A stretch of 24,597 nucleotides of DNA from Amphimedon queenslandica (Eukaryota > Porifera > Demospongiae > Haplosclerida > Niphatidae): positions 1 through 24,597 of the forward strand of contig NW_003547094.1 of NCBI RefSeq assembly GCF_000090795.2. The letters are read 5' to 3'. Of the stretch, positions 9,015 to 18,550 are shown piece after piece. Position numbers and translations under genes: made by a program. Numbering within the stretch: the first letter of the stretch is position 1; each line of letters begins with the position of its first letter. Below the pieces are notes generated by a model that did not search any database, was not told the DNA's origin, and saw only the letters and a program-made list of their open reading frames with translations.

Positions 9015-10480
9015 CCCTGCATCAAAGTGGTGGGCTCCACCCACTCTGCCACCCAGATTCTTGACCACTGACACGTACCTTTTCGGGGTAGTTTTGTTTT
9101 ATATAATAGCTTTAAAAAAACAGTTCATGTACATGTAACATGAAGTGCAGTGCTACCTTGGTATGCATTTTTGGAGGGCACCTACAATTGTAAGTGAAAC
9201 CTCCTGTGGGACTGCAACTGGATTGTACAGTTATCAGTGTACATTACATCAGAAAAAACAGCCTGGTACTCTGTAAGTGATTTTTAGCCCATATCAACTG
9301 TTTGTCTTGACTTAGTCCTGTGATGATCTAGCAGTATGCACTCCTATGGTATGTCCAACTGAGTGCATTACAAGACATCAAAATCGCTTTAAGAAAGATT
9401 GATAGACCGTTCCGTTTTTGAAGTTGAGTAGTAGCACTTTCATAATCAGCCTGCAATTGGTTCTCTACCATTTTAAAAACTACTCTAGTTACTTTTGATG
9501 GGCTTCCAAGCCCTACATTGTCATAATGAAAATAAGCGTAGTGGAATTCATACTAACATATCTCGCCTGGTGTCAATGAACTAATTTCCATTTTTTAATC
9601 AGACTTACACTTAACATACAGTCCCTCTTCTTGCTACAATACTTGTAGCTTTGTCAAAGTACTACAGTAAAATTTGTGGTGAATACCTGCCATGAATTTA
9701 TGAAAAATTAAAAAAGAAATGTAAAATTCTTTGTTGTTTGTAAGTGCTGTACACTTTTGCTGACTTCAATCACCAGTCCACTAGATAAATTCGCACTTTG
9801 GCAATTTCAAAGTGATAGCATGTATAAAATCTTACACGTATGTGTAAAAATAGTATGTTTTACAATTATTAACTAAAAGCACTGTCACAAAAAGAAACAA
9901 GACAACAAACATGCATTGTAAGTGACTCCTAGACTTTGTCATTACAGTTAACTATTGCACTAGCACAGATATAGTCTGTCGCGATGGCCTGGCGGAAAAA
10001 GTTAGAGGAGAACCTTACATACAGCAATAATACCTTGCTTACCAATATGCAGCTAAAACATGTAGAGTACAAGCACCAGTAAGTGCTATCTACTATAAGT
10101 AGTAGATTGTAGAATAGCCTTGTAAAAATAGTCTAGAGTACCTGTCCAAGATAGTTGGTGGGCAGGGTGTAAGTATTGTCTATCCTGCCCAGCAGCTACT
10201 CTGTGCATGTGCAATACAAGTGCAGCCCAAGGATTGTTGCTATGCAGTGGAAGGCACAATACAGTGTGGTGTGAGACTAGCGGGGCCCCAGCTTCTCTCT
10301 AAACTGTATGTTGAGGAAGGATGATATTGTCACAAAAGGGCCTTTAAGGAATAATTCAGAAATATAGCAGGTATTCACTTACATTTCTTCGACTACATTT
10401 AGCATACAGAGTCCTATAGCATTAGCAGTCCACAACTTACATTGATGGTATTCTTCAAGTTAGTATTAATTCACAAACCC
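9015..10480. other. 1.5-kb stretch without a recognised gene
   Basis: No open frame with protein-like composition and no recognised domain was found. The only structured feature noticed is a hairpin, TGGGCAGG (10159-10166) with CCTGCCCA (10184-10191), with a 17-base loop. A very short open frame starting ATGGCCTGGCGG at 9983 is not supported by anything else. Confidence 0.5.
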
Positions 10481-10490
10481 TCCATTGCAG

Positions 10491-10716
10491 TTAAGCAGCG
10501 AACTGTTTCCCCACTGTAAAGTCTATTTTAATATCAACATCTGAGTCCTCCGAGCTATCACAATCAGTGATACGTCTGCTCCATATTGAATTCAAAATTG
10601 TCGTCATCATCATCATCATCATTAATGACAAAATCCTCAATTGGTTTTTAAGTTTCTAGTAGGTCAACTGTGATGTACACATCTACGAGTTTTTGTAGTG
10701 CTGCTAGTGTCAAATC
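10491..10716 (-). pseudogene. unidentified acidic C-terminal coding remnant
   Basis: On the minus strand from about 10716, a frame reads TLAALQKLVDVYITVDLLET, one stop, then KPIEDFVIN followed by a run of seven Asp encoded by a GAT/GAC microsatellite (ATC repeats near 10600-10620), and NFEFN. After a shift of one base near 10580 the frame continues CDSSEDSDVDIKIDFTVGKQ and ends FAA-stop at 10491-10493. Acidic character is kept on both sides of the shift, which supports a once-real C-terminus. I cannot assign a family. Confidence 0.4.
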
Positions 10717-10719
10717 TCA

Positions 10720-11318
10720 ATTATTACCTTAATAATGGTTTAATTATGGCTATGCCCTTTCAATTGCATTTAGTTCACAAAATTAAGGAGGCAGTATTCA
10801 ATCTCATGCCCTGATTTGGTCTGTTATAAACATGTATATATACGCATGCTTGTCTTCCTAAATTAGAGCATACAAATTTTGCTTCATACATCTGGATGGT
10901 AAAGGAATACCATATTCTGTTAACCAAGTAATCCTTATCTCAATTGCTAGTGAGCAAAGCTTCTTGCCTTCTTGATTGGTAAGATGCATTATTCATCACA
11001 GTCATTGGCTGCATGCTGCATAATAAAAATTCGTGAAGTGGCGTGGCTACACCCATGCACTTCTAGTATAATAGTAACTAACTCAAAGGTTGTGGTCATT
11101 GGCTACAAAAATATATTCATTCATGAAAACAGCAATGGCCAGAAACGATTGAAAGCAAGTGATAGAACAATTAAAAGCATGGTGTCATAACAGCAGAAAA
11201 ATGTAAAAAGTAAAACATTATGACCGAACCCAAGGGCAGGGTCATACAATTGACATGTTTTTCACAGCGGGGGTGTTCCTAACATATTTGGGTGATGAGT
11301 GGGCATGTTAAACGCGTG
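10720..11318. other. stretch without a recognised gene
   Basis: An open frame on the plus strand at 10972-11190 shows no motif and has an average composition. I see no RNA gene or repeat structure here. Confidence 0.4.
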
Positions 11319-12885
11319 TGCCAATGCCATAGATATTAGAGTGAATAAAGGGATTGGAAACTAGAAAAGTCCTGGATAATAATTGCATTCCTTTGTATTG
11401 TGCCATAGCAATGGAAGCTTCCTTCCCTAGTTACACAGCAAGACAGCAACTTTTCTTTACTTTTCAGCAGAAAGTTCTCTGATGATAGTAAACAAGTAAA
11501 TAAAAAAAATTAAAAATGAAAAAGTAGTAGGATTGAATTGGAAAAAAGTAAAGAAACAAGAGGATACTTGCAAACTGGTGAGGTAAGAAATGCTATACCA
11601 CTGCATGAAAAACATGGCTTCATAGATATTATGTAGTAGCCTGTGTGGATAATTCAATGCTTTTGGGTAATATTGTTTATGCAGTGGTGTAGGATTTTTT
11701 AAAACACACGTTTGCAGTACCCTCTTGTTTTTTTACTTATTTCCAATTTAATCCTACTACTTTTTAACTTTTAATGTTTTTTATTTACTTGTTCCCATTC
11801 TTTTTTCTTAAATTTATATAAATTACATTCTGTTATGATGCTGTGGTTAGGTTAATTATATTCATGCTAATCACGTGCGCATAAATTGAAATGGCGTGAA
11901 ACCACAAACCCACGCCTGTTGCAGCTGGATTCAGTCTTCCATTTTGATCTCTGTCCTTGCTTCTTTTTGAAGCCACCTTTGTGGTCCTTGACCCAAGTAC
12001 AAAGGAATGATGTAAAAGCCAACTTGAGTGGTTTTGTAGTTTAAAAGATTATCTGGTGCATAGAAGATGAAAGAAGAAAAAAAAGTCTGAAGAATTTTGC
12101 AAAAAAAATGAATTTAGGCCTATTCTCCAGAAAAGCTCCCGCTGCAGTATAGTCCACTTTAAAGGTACCAGGAGAATTGCTTAGTAAAGGAGAGCTCATC
12201 TAAGCCATTGATAGGGCTGTACAATGAAAGATAAGAGTTATAAGTGTTTCAAAATCATAAAAACAGTGGCCATCTTGAAAAATCAACCTCAATCCTACAT
12301 ATAGGCTACCGCCTATATAATAGGACCAAGTCCAAGAGTTAAAACAAATGCTACAAAACTATGCTATCTTATTGTAGTAAAAACAAGCTCTTCTACAACA
12401 CATTTTATATATAAGTACTACTTTCCATTTTGGTCCCCGTAATCAAAATTATAAATGGAAGATTTAAAGGAAAGACCTGTTGAAGAATTCAATGCTTCGG
12501 ATCTTGAACCTTAAATCACTCCTAAAGCATGTGTACTTGGTATTTTATGCTCAAAAACGGGTAAATTTGCCTTGTTCAGTCTGACACTGTTATCTCACTC
12601 CTCGGAAAAGCAATGACTAAGACTTCAGATACAGAATCTAGATGAGTTATTCTGGGTCTTCCACTCATTATTTTGTCTTTGCAAAGCATACTTTTGGTAT
12701 TACAAGAGCTGAATTGAGGCCTAGTCAGGGTAGTTGGCCCATAGTGGCTATGGACAATAACAGCTAGAGTATATACTAATATCTGGATTCCTCCAGTTTT
12801 ATTATGTAACTAGGGAAAGTAGCTTGATTTCTCGGGAACAGGAGTTTCCTATCCCTTTCATTTACTCTAATATCTATGCCAATGC
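11319..12885. repeat. pair of long inverted repeats, about 1.5 kb apart
   Basis: The block 11319-11362 (CCATAGATATTAGAGTGAAT core) is repeated in inverse orientation at 12843-12885 (reverse complement GGCATAGATATTAGAGTAAA). A second block, TTCCCTAGTTACA (about 11420-11435), has its inverse near 12805-12822. Spacing between the blocks differs (longer on the left by about 35 bp). This looks like either the termini of one DNA element or two copies of one repeat in opposite orientation. No transposase can be read between them. Confidence 0.6.
11491..11793. mobile_element. foldback element / imperfect 300-bp palindrome
   Basis: The left arm (about 11491-11606) matches the reverse complement of the right arm (about 11681-11793): AACAAGTAAATAAAA, AAAGTAGTAGGATT and AACAAGAGGATACT are on the left, with the inverse motifs on the right. 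The arms are about 110 bp with perhaps 15-20% divergence and enclose a central part of about 75 bp, itself flanked by CCACTGCAT / ATGCAGTGG. It is typical of a foldback MITE. It sits inside the larger inverted-repeat pair at 11319-12885. Confidence 0.78.
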
Positions 12886-14040
12886 ACATGTTCAGTAGCA
12901 CTACATCTTGTGGTAAAAATGAAAGTAATAAGGTACAGGAGCCTCAAAATATGTACTTTATCGACAGATTCATGCTTTATGTTGACATATGTAAATTATT
13001 TTTAAGCAATCTAAAAGAGTATAATCTAGGTATAGCAAAAATCTGGCACTTCTAGTAGGACTGTGTATCAATCTTAACATTCCAAGCCATCTTATTTAGC
13101 TATTGAGGTTAAGACAACCATTGATTTGAACATGTAGGAAGAGTAGTGAACTCTACCTGTATTAATTTGGTCTGTACCTCAATCTAAAGTTGTCAGGAAT
13201 CTGGAGACTCCCTATCTTTCTGGCTTGTACTTTTCCGTCCCTGCGGGCTCCCAGGCCAATGCACTTACTTCACTGGCAGTTGACTTTCAGCTTGAAGAGC
13301 TCTTCATTATGGTGCTTTGTATATTTTATTTCATAAAACTTTTTCTGTTAAAACGACAAGGATACAATTATAACCAGTAGGATAAATCACATTTGTAGCA
13401 TAGGCTGTACGTTTGATACGCCCCCTCACTATCATGCAATATTATTCTTAATTTTTATAAAATATTAATGATTTTAAAAGCATATGTCAAAGTAGTGTCA
13501 GCTGTATAAACACGGGACACAATTAGCAATTTTTTAAATGATTTAAGCACGTAACAGACTAAACACTAAACCCTAAACCCTACACTCAAGCTCCTTAAAA
13601 CTAAAAGCGGGACAATATACAAAGATCTTATATAGACTTGAGCACCTGAAAAACCACACAACTGTAAACCTAAAATCCTACTCCAAAATTTAGAAATAGA
13701 ACATAAATAAAATGGATAGTTTTGTAGACTGTGGTATACATTTTTGTTTTTGTTAGAGTTTTGTTAGTTTTTTATGTTGGTGGCTACTTGTGACATGCAT
13801 AACTACTTGCAAAAAGAAAAATAAAACAAGCAGTAAGTTTAATCATAAATATCATTGCTTTCCAGGGTTTTATGACTTGCTACATCTGGTAATTATTACT
13901 TGCTCTCACTGGCATAGGCGGCTGCAGGATTTGACTACTAGTTGTGCATGGGTGTGGCAGAGATGTAGGTGATGCACGTGAAGCGCAGCAATTTTGGCCA
14001 CATCCTCTTACACGCCCTTTTACACGCCACTTTTGGTAGC
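11794..14040. other. 2.2-kb stretch, mostly without recognised genes
   Basis: No domain was recognised. Small structures are GGCGTG...CACGCC around 11893-11916 and ATAGGC/GCCTAT at about 12302-12317. 13913-13960 begins CATAGGCGGCTGCAGGAT, which resembles the terminus of the MITE at 23694-23981. Two copies of CTAAACCC-type sequence occur near 13566-13583. No splice-bounded open stretch stood out. Confidence 0.4.
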
Positions 14041-14056
14041 AAAGGTGACTGTCATA

Positions 14057-14203
14057 AAATAGTGGGTGGTGTAGCTCCAACACTGACTTCTGAAGTAGTA
14101 ATAGCACCAGAAATAGTATTAGTATAGGAAGTAGGATAGGGTGATCGAGAATGAGTAACAACTGACTGTACATCAACTGTAGCTGTATCAACTGCAGTAG
14201 CAA
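14057..14203 (-). CDS. possible downstream exon, Ser/Thr-rich
   Basis: One minus-strand frame reads about 50 codons (ATAVDTATVDVQSVVTHSRS ... ITTSEVSVGATPPTIL) to a TGA near 14057. Several AG acceptors (for example TAG|TT near 14203, CAG|TT near 14191) would join in the correct phase to the exon ending at 14707, which leaves one base of a codon. Ser/Thr/Val-rich composition without hydrophobic core suggests a disordered C-terminus. A splice link to 14707-14923 is inference only. Confidence 0.35.
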
Positions 14204-14706
14204 CTAGACTGTAGACTGAGACTCATGACCATCAAGTGATTGAATAAGACACTGATATAAAGAAAGAATTACGAGATAATCTGTATTATTGACTTCTTTA
14301 CTACTTACTAGGTTCACTTTTTAAACTGTTGTTCCCTTTTAGCAGGCTTGTTCACAAAGGAAAATAGTGAAGCTTGTGTTTAAGACATTGCTACTGACAA
14401 AAAAAATTGTACTGAATAATGAAATGATTATGCTTTCTAGTGTTGCCGTGGTGGCCTACTGTTCTTGGCCCAAAAGTCTTACTATTTCCTTTATTTAGTC
14501 TCTTTTCATCACCTCGTTATTAGTCTGCCACTTATGCATTTATAATTATGAGATATTTGTTGAAAATTTAAAATTATAATTGCAATCACTGTTATTAACT
14601 ACATAATAAGTATTAATCAACCATAAAATAACTATTAATGATAATGGTGTCACAGTTACAGTCAGAATATTTATGCATTTAAGTTTTATCTACATAAAAA
14701 ACTTAC

Positions 14707-14923
14707 CTGTTTCACTCAACTTAGCTCCATTTGAAATAGTTTCTGCACTGTGCATGGCTTTACAAAGGAAAATCACTTGTTTTGTTGTTTTTTGAATTTG
14801 AATACCGCACCAATCTCTTGCATGGAAGTAACTTTTGATGCATGACCTATTGAAAATGGCTGCAAGTATGACTGTTAAACGTGCTATAGATACAGTGACT
14901 TCTGGCAAAAGAACAGAAAATAA
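14707..14923 (-). CDS. internal exon of an unidentified spliced gene
   Basis: A fully open 217-bp block on the minus strand is bounded by a strong acceptor (TCTTATTCTTTTTGTACAG, ending at 14924) and a consensus donor (CAG|GTAAGT, at 14701-14709). Its frame starts in phase 0 and ends in phase 1. The 72 residues begin with a hydrophobic stretch (LFSVLLPEVTVSIARLTVIL) and continue with FHARDWCGIQIQKTT and LCKAMHSAETISNGAKLSE. I do not recognise the family. It is the best candidate for a living host gene in this window. The upstream intron would contain the family A element at 14973-15233. Confidence 0.55.
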
Positions 14924-14972
14924 CTGTACAAAAAGAATAAGAGGACATGTCACGTCAAACTTATTTTAACAG

Positions 14973-15233
14973 TACCATATTTCTTTAGATAAAAGCCCGG
15001 GCGTCTATTTCCTAAAATGGTATTTGGACTTCGAAAAAATATATAAAAAATGAAAAAACTTAGGCCCAGAGTAGGATTCGAACCTGTGACCTCATGCTTT
15101 TGACTTCTGGAGCTTCAGGCATTATCCACTAGACTACTGAGTCACTCCTGTGCTAGTGTTACGTATTAATATTTAAATTGTATTGCTACCCCGGCGTTTA
15201 TTCAAATGCGGCTTCCATTTTAGGATTACGGTA
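14973..15233 (-). mobile_element. MITE family A, copy 2, carrying a tRNA-like sequence
   Basis: The left end TACCATATTTCTTTAG and the right end (reverse complement) TACCGTAATCCTAAAATGG share the terminus of the element at 2221-2550. A GC-rich subterminal motif (GCCCGGGCGTCTATTT left; inverse AATAAACGCCGGGG right) adds symmetry. Between them lies a tRNA-like module at 15063-15143. The interior is otherwise unlike copy 1, so the two are related by ends only. Confidence 0.6.
15063..15143 (-). other. tRNA-like sequence (tRNA pseudogene or SINE head)
   Basis: On the minus strand GACTCAG pairs with CTGGGCC as an acceptor stem (6 of 7 pairs, one G-T). A box-like segment TAGTCTAGTGGATAATGCC forms the D region, and GGTTCGAATCC is a perfect box B and T-loop. 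The T stem has two mismatches, the D stem pairs poorly and the anticodon arm is weak with an enlarged variable region, so a working tRNA is unlikely. The acceptor and D region most resemble animal tRNA-Arg/Glu-type sequences. It is probably a pol III-promoter relic. Confidence 0.65.
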
Positions 15234-15587
15234 TATGGATTTCTTTTTTATTCCAGACATTGTTGTCCTTGCCATTAACTACAGCTTTTTCAACTATTGC
15301 TACTGCATCTCTTATTTAACGAAGCTTATAAGTCAATAAAAAACTAGAAAAAATGTTACAGTCATGTGATAATGCTTCATAACTAAATGACCACTGTTTA
15401 AGATAAATCCAAAAAACATGGCTCCATGCACACCCTTTCATTTCAAAATAAATATTAATGAAACTAGTACCACAGAGTTATCCTTAATTTTATCTTATGC
15501 CATTTCCAAAAAGGACTGGCAGTGAGAAAGATTAAGTTATCTACAAGCAACAAAACAAGTCAACTCAACACAAAAAGCTAGTTTCAG
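15234..15587. other. stretch between MITE and hAT remnant
   Basis: On the minus strand a short open segment (RDAVAIVEKAVVNGKDNN, about 15245-15320) is protein-like and could be another exon of the gene at 14707-14923, but no donor site follows it. Nothing else was recognised. Confidence 0.25.
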
Positions 15588-16092
15588 ATGGCTAAATCCT
15601 CGTTTGTTGATGAGATAATACACAAACCTGAAGACCAGATTCCACCAAGAAGAGCTAATGACAGCTTTAAAATATTAGACCCTAAGAACCTAATTGAACA
15701 GGATAACAAATTAGATAATTATGGAGACGGTGCGTTAGATCTCTTGCTGCAACACTATGCCAACAGAAAACACAAATTCAATAGCTGAGTCAGACATTTA
15801 ACTTTCAACAGGGCTATTTAATGTGACTACAATAAAAAGTAAGTAAAGACACTGTTGAATTTAGTGCAAGCCAAGTACAGTGGTCTTTCAATGACAGACT
15901 TTTAAAAACAATTGTATCAATGCGTGTTTTTCTGTGCTTCATATGCTAGTTACAGCTATACTAATTATATGAGTGTCCACTGTAGACTGTGAAAGAGGAT
16001 GTAGTCCACAGAATGGTATGAAGACTAAGCTTCGCTACAGATTCACAACTAATTGACATGACAACGTTATGAGAATTAAAATGGAAGGTCTT
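15588..16092 (+). pseudogene. ZNF862/KIAA1586-like hAT transposase, C-terminal fragment
   Basis: 15588-15788 is open: VDEIIHKPEDQIPPRRAND, then LDNYGDGALDLLLQHYANRK, a linker that precedes the dimerisation domain in this hAT lineage. After stops and shifts the reading resumes with VQWSFNDRLLKTIVS (about 15880-15920) and then the hAT C-terminal dimerisation signature VSTVDCERGCSPQNGMKTKL (about 15973-16035), ending MRIKMEGL. In intact relatives the signature reads VSTADCERGFS..N.IKT.LR, so the frame order is right. The N-terminal and catalytic parts are absent. Whether the ATG at 15588 was ever a start is doubtful; it is internal to the family. Confidence 0.82.
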
Positions 16093-16104
16093 TGTCAGTT
16101 TGAC

Positions 16105-16260
16105 TTTATATAGTCTTTGGTTGTTTGCATGGGGTAAAAAGCAAATGGAATAATTACCTTAGAATTATTTTCATTACTGACATTTATATAGTCTTTGGTT
16201 GTTTGCATGGGGTAAAAAGCAAATGGAATAATTACCTTAGAATTATTTTCATTACTGACA
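16105..16260. repeat. perfect 78-bp tandem duplication
   Basis: 16105-16182 and 16183-16260 are identical 78-bp units. Because 78 is divisible by three, the minus strand stays open across both copies (16095-16277) and repeats SNENNSKVIIPFAFYPMQTT twice. There is no other sign that this frame is translated. Absence of differences implies a recent duplication, unlike its old neighbours. Confidence 0.95.
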
Positions 16261-16287
16261 GATGAACCACTTGCCATATATGTTATT

Positions 16288-16511
16288 TGTAACCATAATT
16301 GACAAAAGGTACCTTATGGCGGATAAAAAATTGGTCTTTATAGCCTAAACAATCCAACTTTCTGAGCTCCATTGATTATAAAATTACTCCTGAGGATGCA
16401 AAAAGTTACCATGTAACTTTTAAAAACAATAGCTGTCTAACAAAGCACTCACAGGTTGATATTATAATGATGAATTATAAAATCCGCCATCAGGTATCAA
16501 TTATTGTCACA
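16288..16511 (+). mobile_element. MITE family B, copy 2
   Basis: The left end TGTAACCATAATTGACAAAA is followed by GGTACCTTATGGCGGAT; the right end (reverse complement) TGTGACAATAATTGATACCT is followed by GATGGCGGAT. The interior matches copy 1 at 4283-4517 in the opposite orientation (shared GAGGATGCAAAAAGTTACC / GTAACTTTTTGCATCCTG region, and AACTTTCTGAGCTC). No ORF is specific to it. Divergence between copies is roughly 20-25% by eye. Confidence 0.8.
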
Positions 16512-16711
16512 TTTAGCTTTTGCTTTAGTTCAAGTTTTTGGTATGCAGTTAACACCAACTCACCATTAGCTGTATCATACAAATATTGATAATTGCTCCT
16601 TGAAAAATCTTGCATAATCTTATCATTATGTCCTGAGGGTGCTTGAGCACACCCATTAGCCTGAAGGAATAAAATTTCTTTCTTATGCTTCTTTAAGCTC
16701 TGGTGTCCCAT
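16512..16711 (-). CDS. unidentified short coding-like segment
   Basis: Open on the minus strand from an ATG at 16709-16711 toward the MITE (the frame runs on into it to 16490, which is not meaningful). The protein is GHQSLKKHKKEILFLQANGC, then AQAPSGHNDKIMQDFSRSNY and a stretch rich in Leu/Lys. The His/Lys start resembles the end of a zinc finger, as in the N-terminus of hAT proteins, but this is a weak resemblance. It may be another hAT scrap between the MITE and the 3' LTR. Confidence 0.3.
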
Positions 16712-16739
16712 ATCACTGCTAAGTGCTTAAGAAAGTTGA

Positions 16740-16901
16740 AATACCCAGATGGAGGAAGAAGAAGAGGGCATCGTAAAAGGAGAGGATAGCTTTTACAAAA
16801 GAGAGGACTGTATTCTTATTAATATACAGAAAATTACAAAATTGAGATAATTAGAAATAAAAATGGTACATTAATAACAACGAACAATACTAGCCCAAAC
16901 A
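16740..16901 (-). repeat. 3' LTR of the BEL/Pao element
   Basis: Left-hand copy of the direct repeat. It shares ATACCCAGATGGAG, GGATAGCTTTTACAAAAGAG, ATGGTACAT and ACAATACTAGCCCAAACA with 21644-21802. Confidence 0.85.
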
Positions 16902-16980
16902 TACCGCCAGCCAATGACCGAACGGTCTCGAATAAGTAAACAATACATAACATGTACTATCCATAATGAATTAGTTAGTA

Positions 16981-17018
16981 GAGAATAGGAGAGAAAGGAA
17001 TGAGAATAGGAGAGAGAG
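16981..17018. repeat. short tandem purine-rich repeat
   Basis: Two copies of GAGAATAGGAGAGARAGG, 21 bases apart, between the pol stop codon and the 3' LTR. The purines are on the plus strand, that is, on the non-coding strand of the retrotransposon. Confidence 0.7.
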
Positions 17019-17067
17019 GGAAAAAAGTCAATAGAAAAAGAATATAATTAGTAAATACCACGATAGT

Positions 17068-18550
17068 TTAGCAATCAATATGAGATTCTTGTACCACTTG
17101 AACGACTTTACTAATTGGGCGTCTATACCCTCCTTTTGATGTCTGAAGATCGACGACTGTCGCATATCCATCCTTCCCTTTATGTACCTTGATGACTTGA
17201 GCTAGTGGCTAATGAGTAGGACTCGCATTATCCTCACGTACAATCACCCACATCTACTTGAATATTACAATTCGGTTGTCTTCAATTATGAAAACAATTG
17301 AGACTGATGAGACACTCGCTACACCATCTGTTCTAGACTGTCTAACAATGCACTGACATAGCTGCCATCTGCAAAGTAGAGTGATAGAAGTATTATAGGA
17401 AGGGGGAGGATCAGGAATAGCCATTTATGGTTGTCCTATTAGAAAATGACCCGGAGTTAACTCATCAAAGTCCTCATCAAGCATACTGTTCAGGAGGAGG
17501 CTATTAAGGCAGGCTTCAATCAATGTCAATAGAGTACACGCTTCTTCATAAGTGAGATTTATATTACAAGTGACTTTCCTGAGATGGATCTTCATGATCT
17601 TAAAAGTGGATTCCCAGAGTCCTCCAAAGTCAGGTGATCTCTTAGGAAAGAACTTCCGTTCAATATCCCTACTATTACAGAACTGAGAAACATTACCCTG
17701 CAATATTTGGTTAGGCAAAAATTTATAACACTCTCTAATCTCTCTAATAGCACCCACAAAGTTGGTCCCGTGGTCACTCCAAACTTGGCTTGACAGCCAC
17801 GACGAGCAACAAAGCGGCAAAGAATGCTATAAATGCCTCACTGGTCAAGTCTGACACCAGTTCTAAATGAACTTCCTTGACAATGAGAGATACAAATACA
17901 GAAATGTATGTCTTTACTATAGTGGGTCTTCTAACATGACCATATTTATTTAACACAGGCCCAGTATAGTCCACACCCACATTGTGAAATACTATTCCAG
18001 GACTAACTCTCTCCAAAGGGAGTTGTCCCATTAATTGACATTCTGGCTTAGTAGTCTGTCTTCTGCAAGCAACATACTGCTGTATCATAGATCTAGCTGC
18101 TTTATGCAAGCAAAATATATGATAGTCATGGCTCAGTGATGCTACCAGTAGAGTAGGACCTGCATGTAACAATAAAATATGCTCAGAATGTATTATTCTA
18201 TCAACCAATACATGTTTATGATGTAATATAATACGATGTCTTTGACAAAAAGACAATTTAGCATTATATAGTCGACCTCCGACTCTAAGAATATTTTCAT
18301 TATCGAGAAATGGATTTAAGGATAATAATGAGCTGCCACTGGGCAAGATAGAATTTGACTTTAAAATTGCAATTTCTCTAGAAAATTGATTATGTTGAAT
18401 ATGAGAGATCAAATAATGCTTTGTCTCTCTAAGCTCAGTAATCAATAGATGTGGATACTTCCTTGGACTTTTGCTTCTGCAGTTATTAATAAAACGATGA
18501 ACCCAGAAAGTGATATGAACTAGCTCAGTGAAATGAAGAATGTTTATCAT
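17068..18550 (-). pseudogene. BEL/Pao integrase and pol C-terminus, frame-broken
   Basis: 18550-17774 is open. An N-terminal zinc-binding region (HILLLHAG ... CLHKAARSMIQQYVACRRQT, H2C2-like with the first Cys of the last pair replaced) is followed by PECQLMGQLPLERVSP and VGVDYTGP with the first catalytic Asp. A frameshift near 17800 leads to VWSDHGTNFVGA (second Asp) and FGGLWESTFKIMK (catalytic Glu) in the frame that runs 17820-17425. A stop follows TPGHFLIGQP, after which the tail reads REDNASPTH, HKGKDGYATVVDLQTSKGGY and KVVQVV to the terminal stop at 17068-17070. All three DDE residues survive, but the frame does not, so no integrase can be made. Confidence 0.88.

Noticed and set aside
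10597..10622. ATC repeat as a regulatory element
   Set aside because: It is explained as a trinucleotide repeat encoding poly-Asp in the adjacent minus-strand remnant.
13566..13583. CTAAACCCTAAACCCTAC, like a plant-type telomere repeat
   Set aside because: Only about two units; chance is sufficient in AT-rich DNA and no array continues on either side.
15063..15143. Functional tRNA gene
   Set aside because: D stem, T stem and anticodon arm contain mismatches and the variable region is oversized; kept as tRNA-like only.
16736..16740. Target duplication of the BEL element (GTTGA versus GTTAT)
   Set aside because: Only three bases agree; the boundaries of the LTRs are uncertain by a few bases, so no duplication is claimed.
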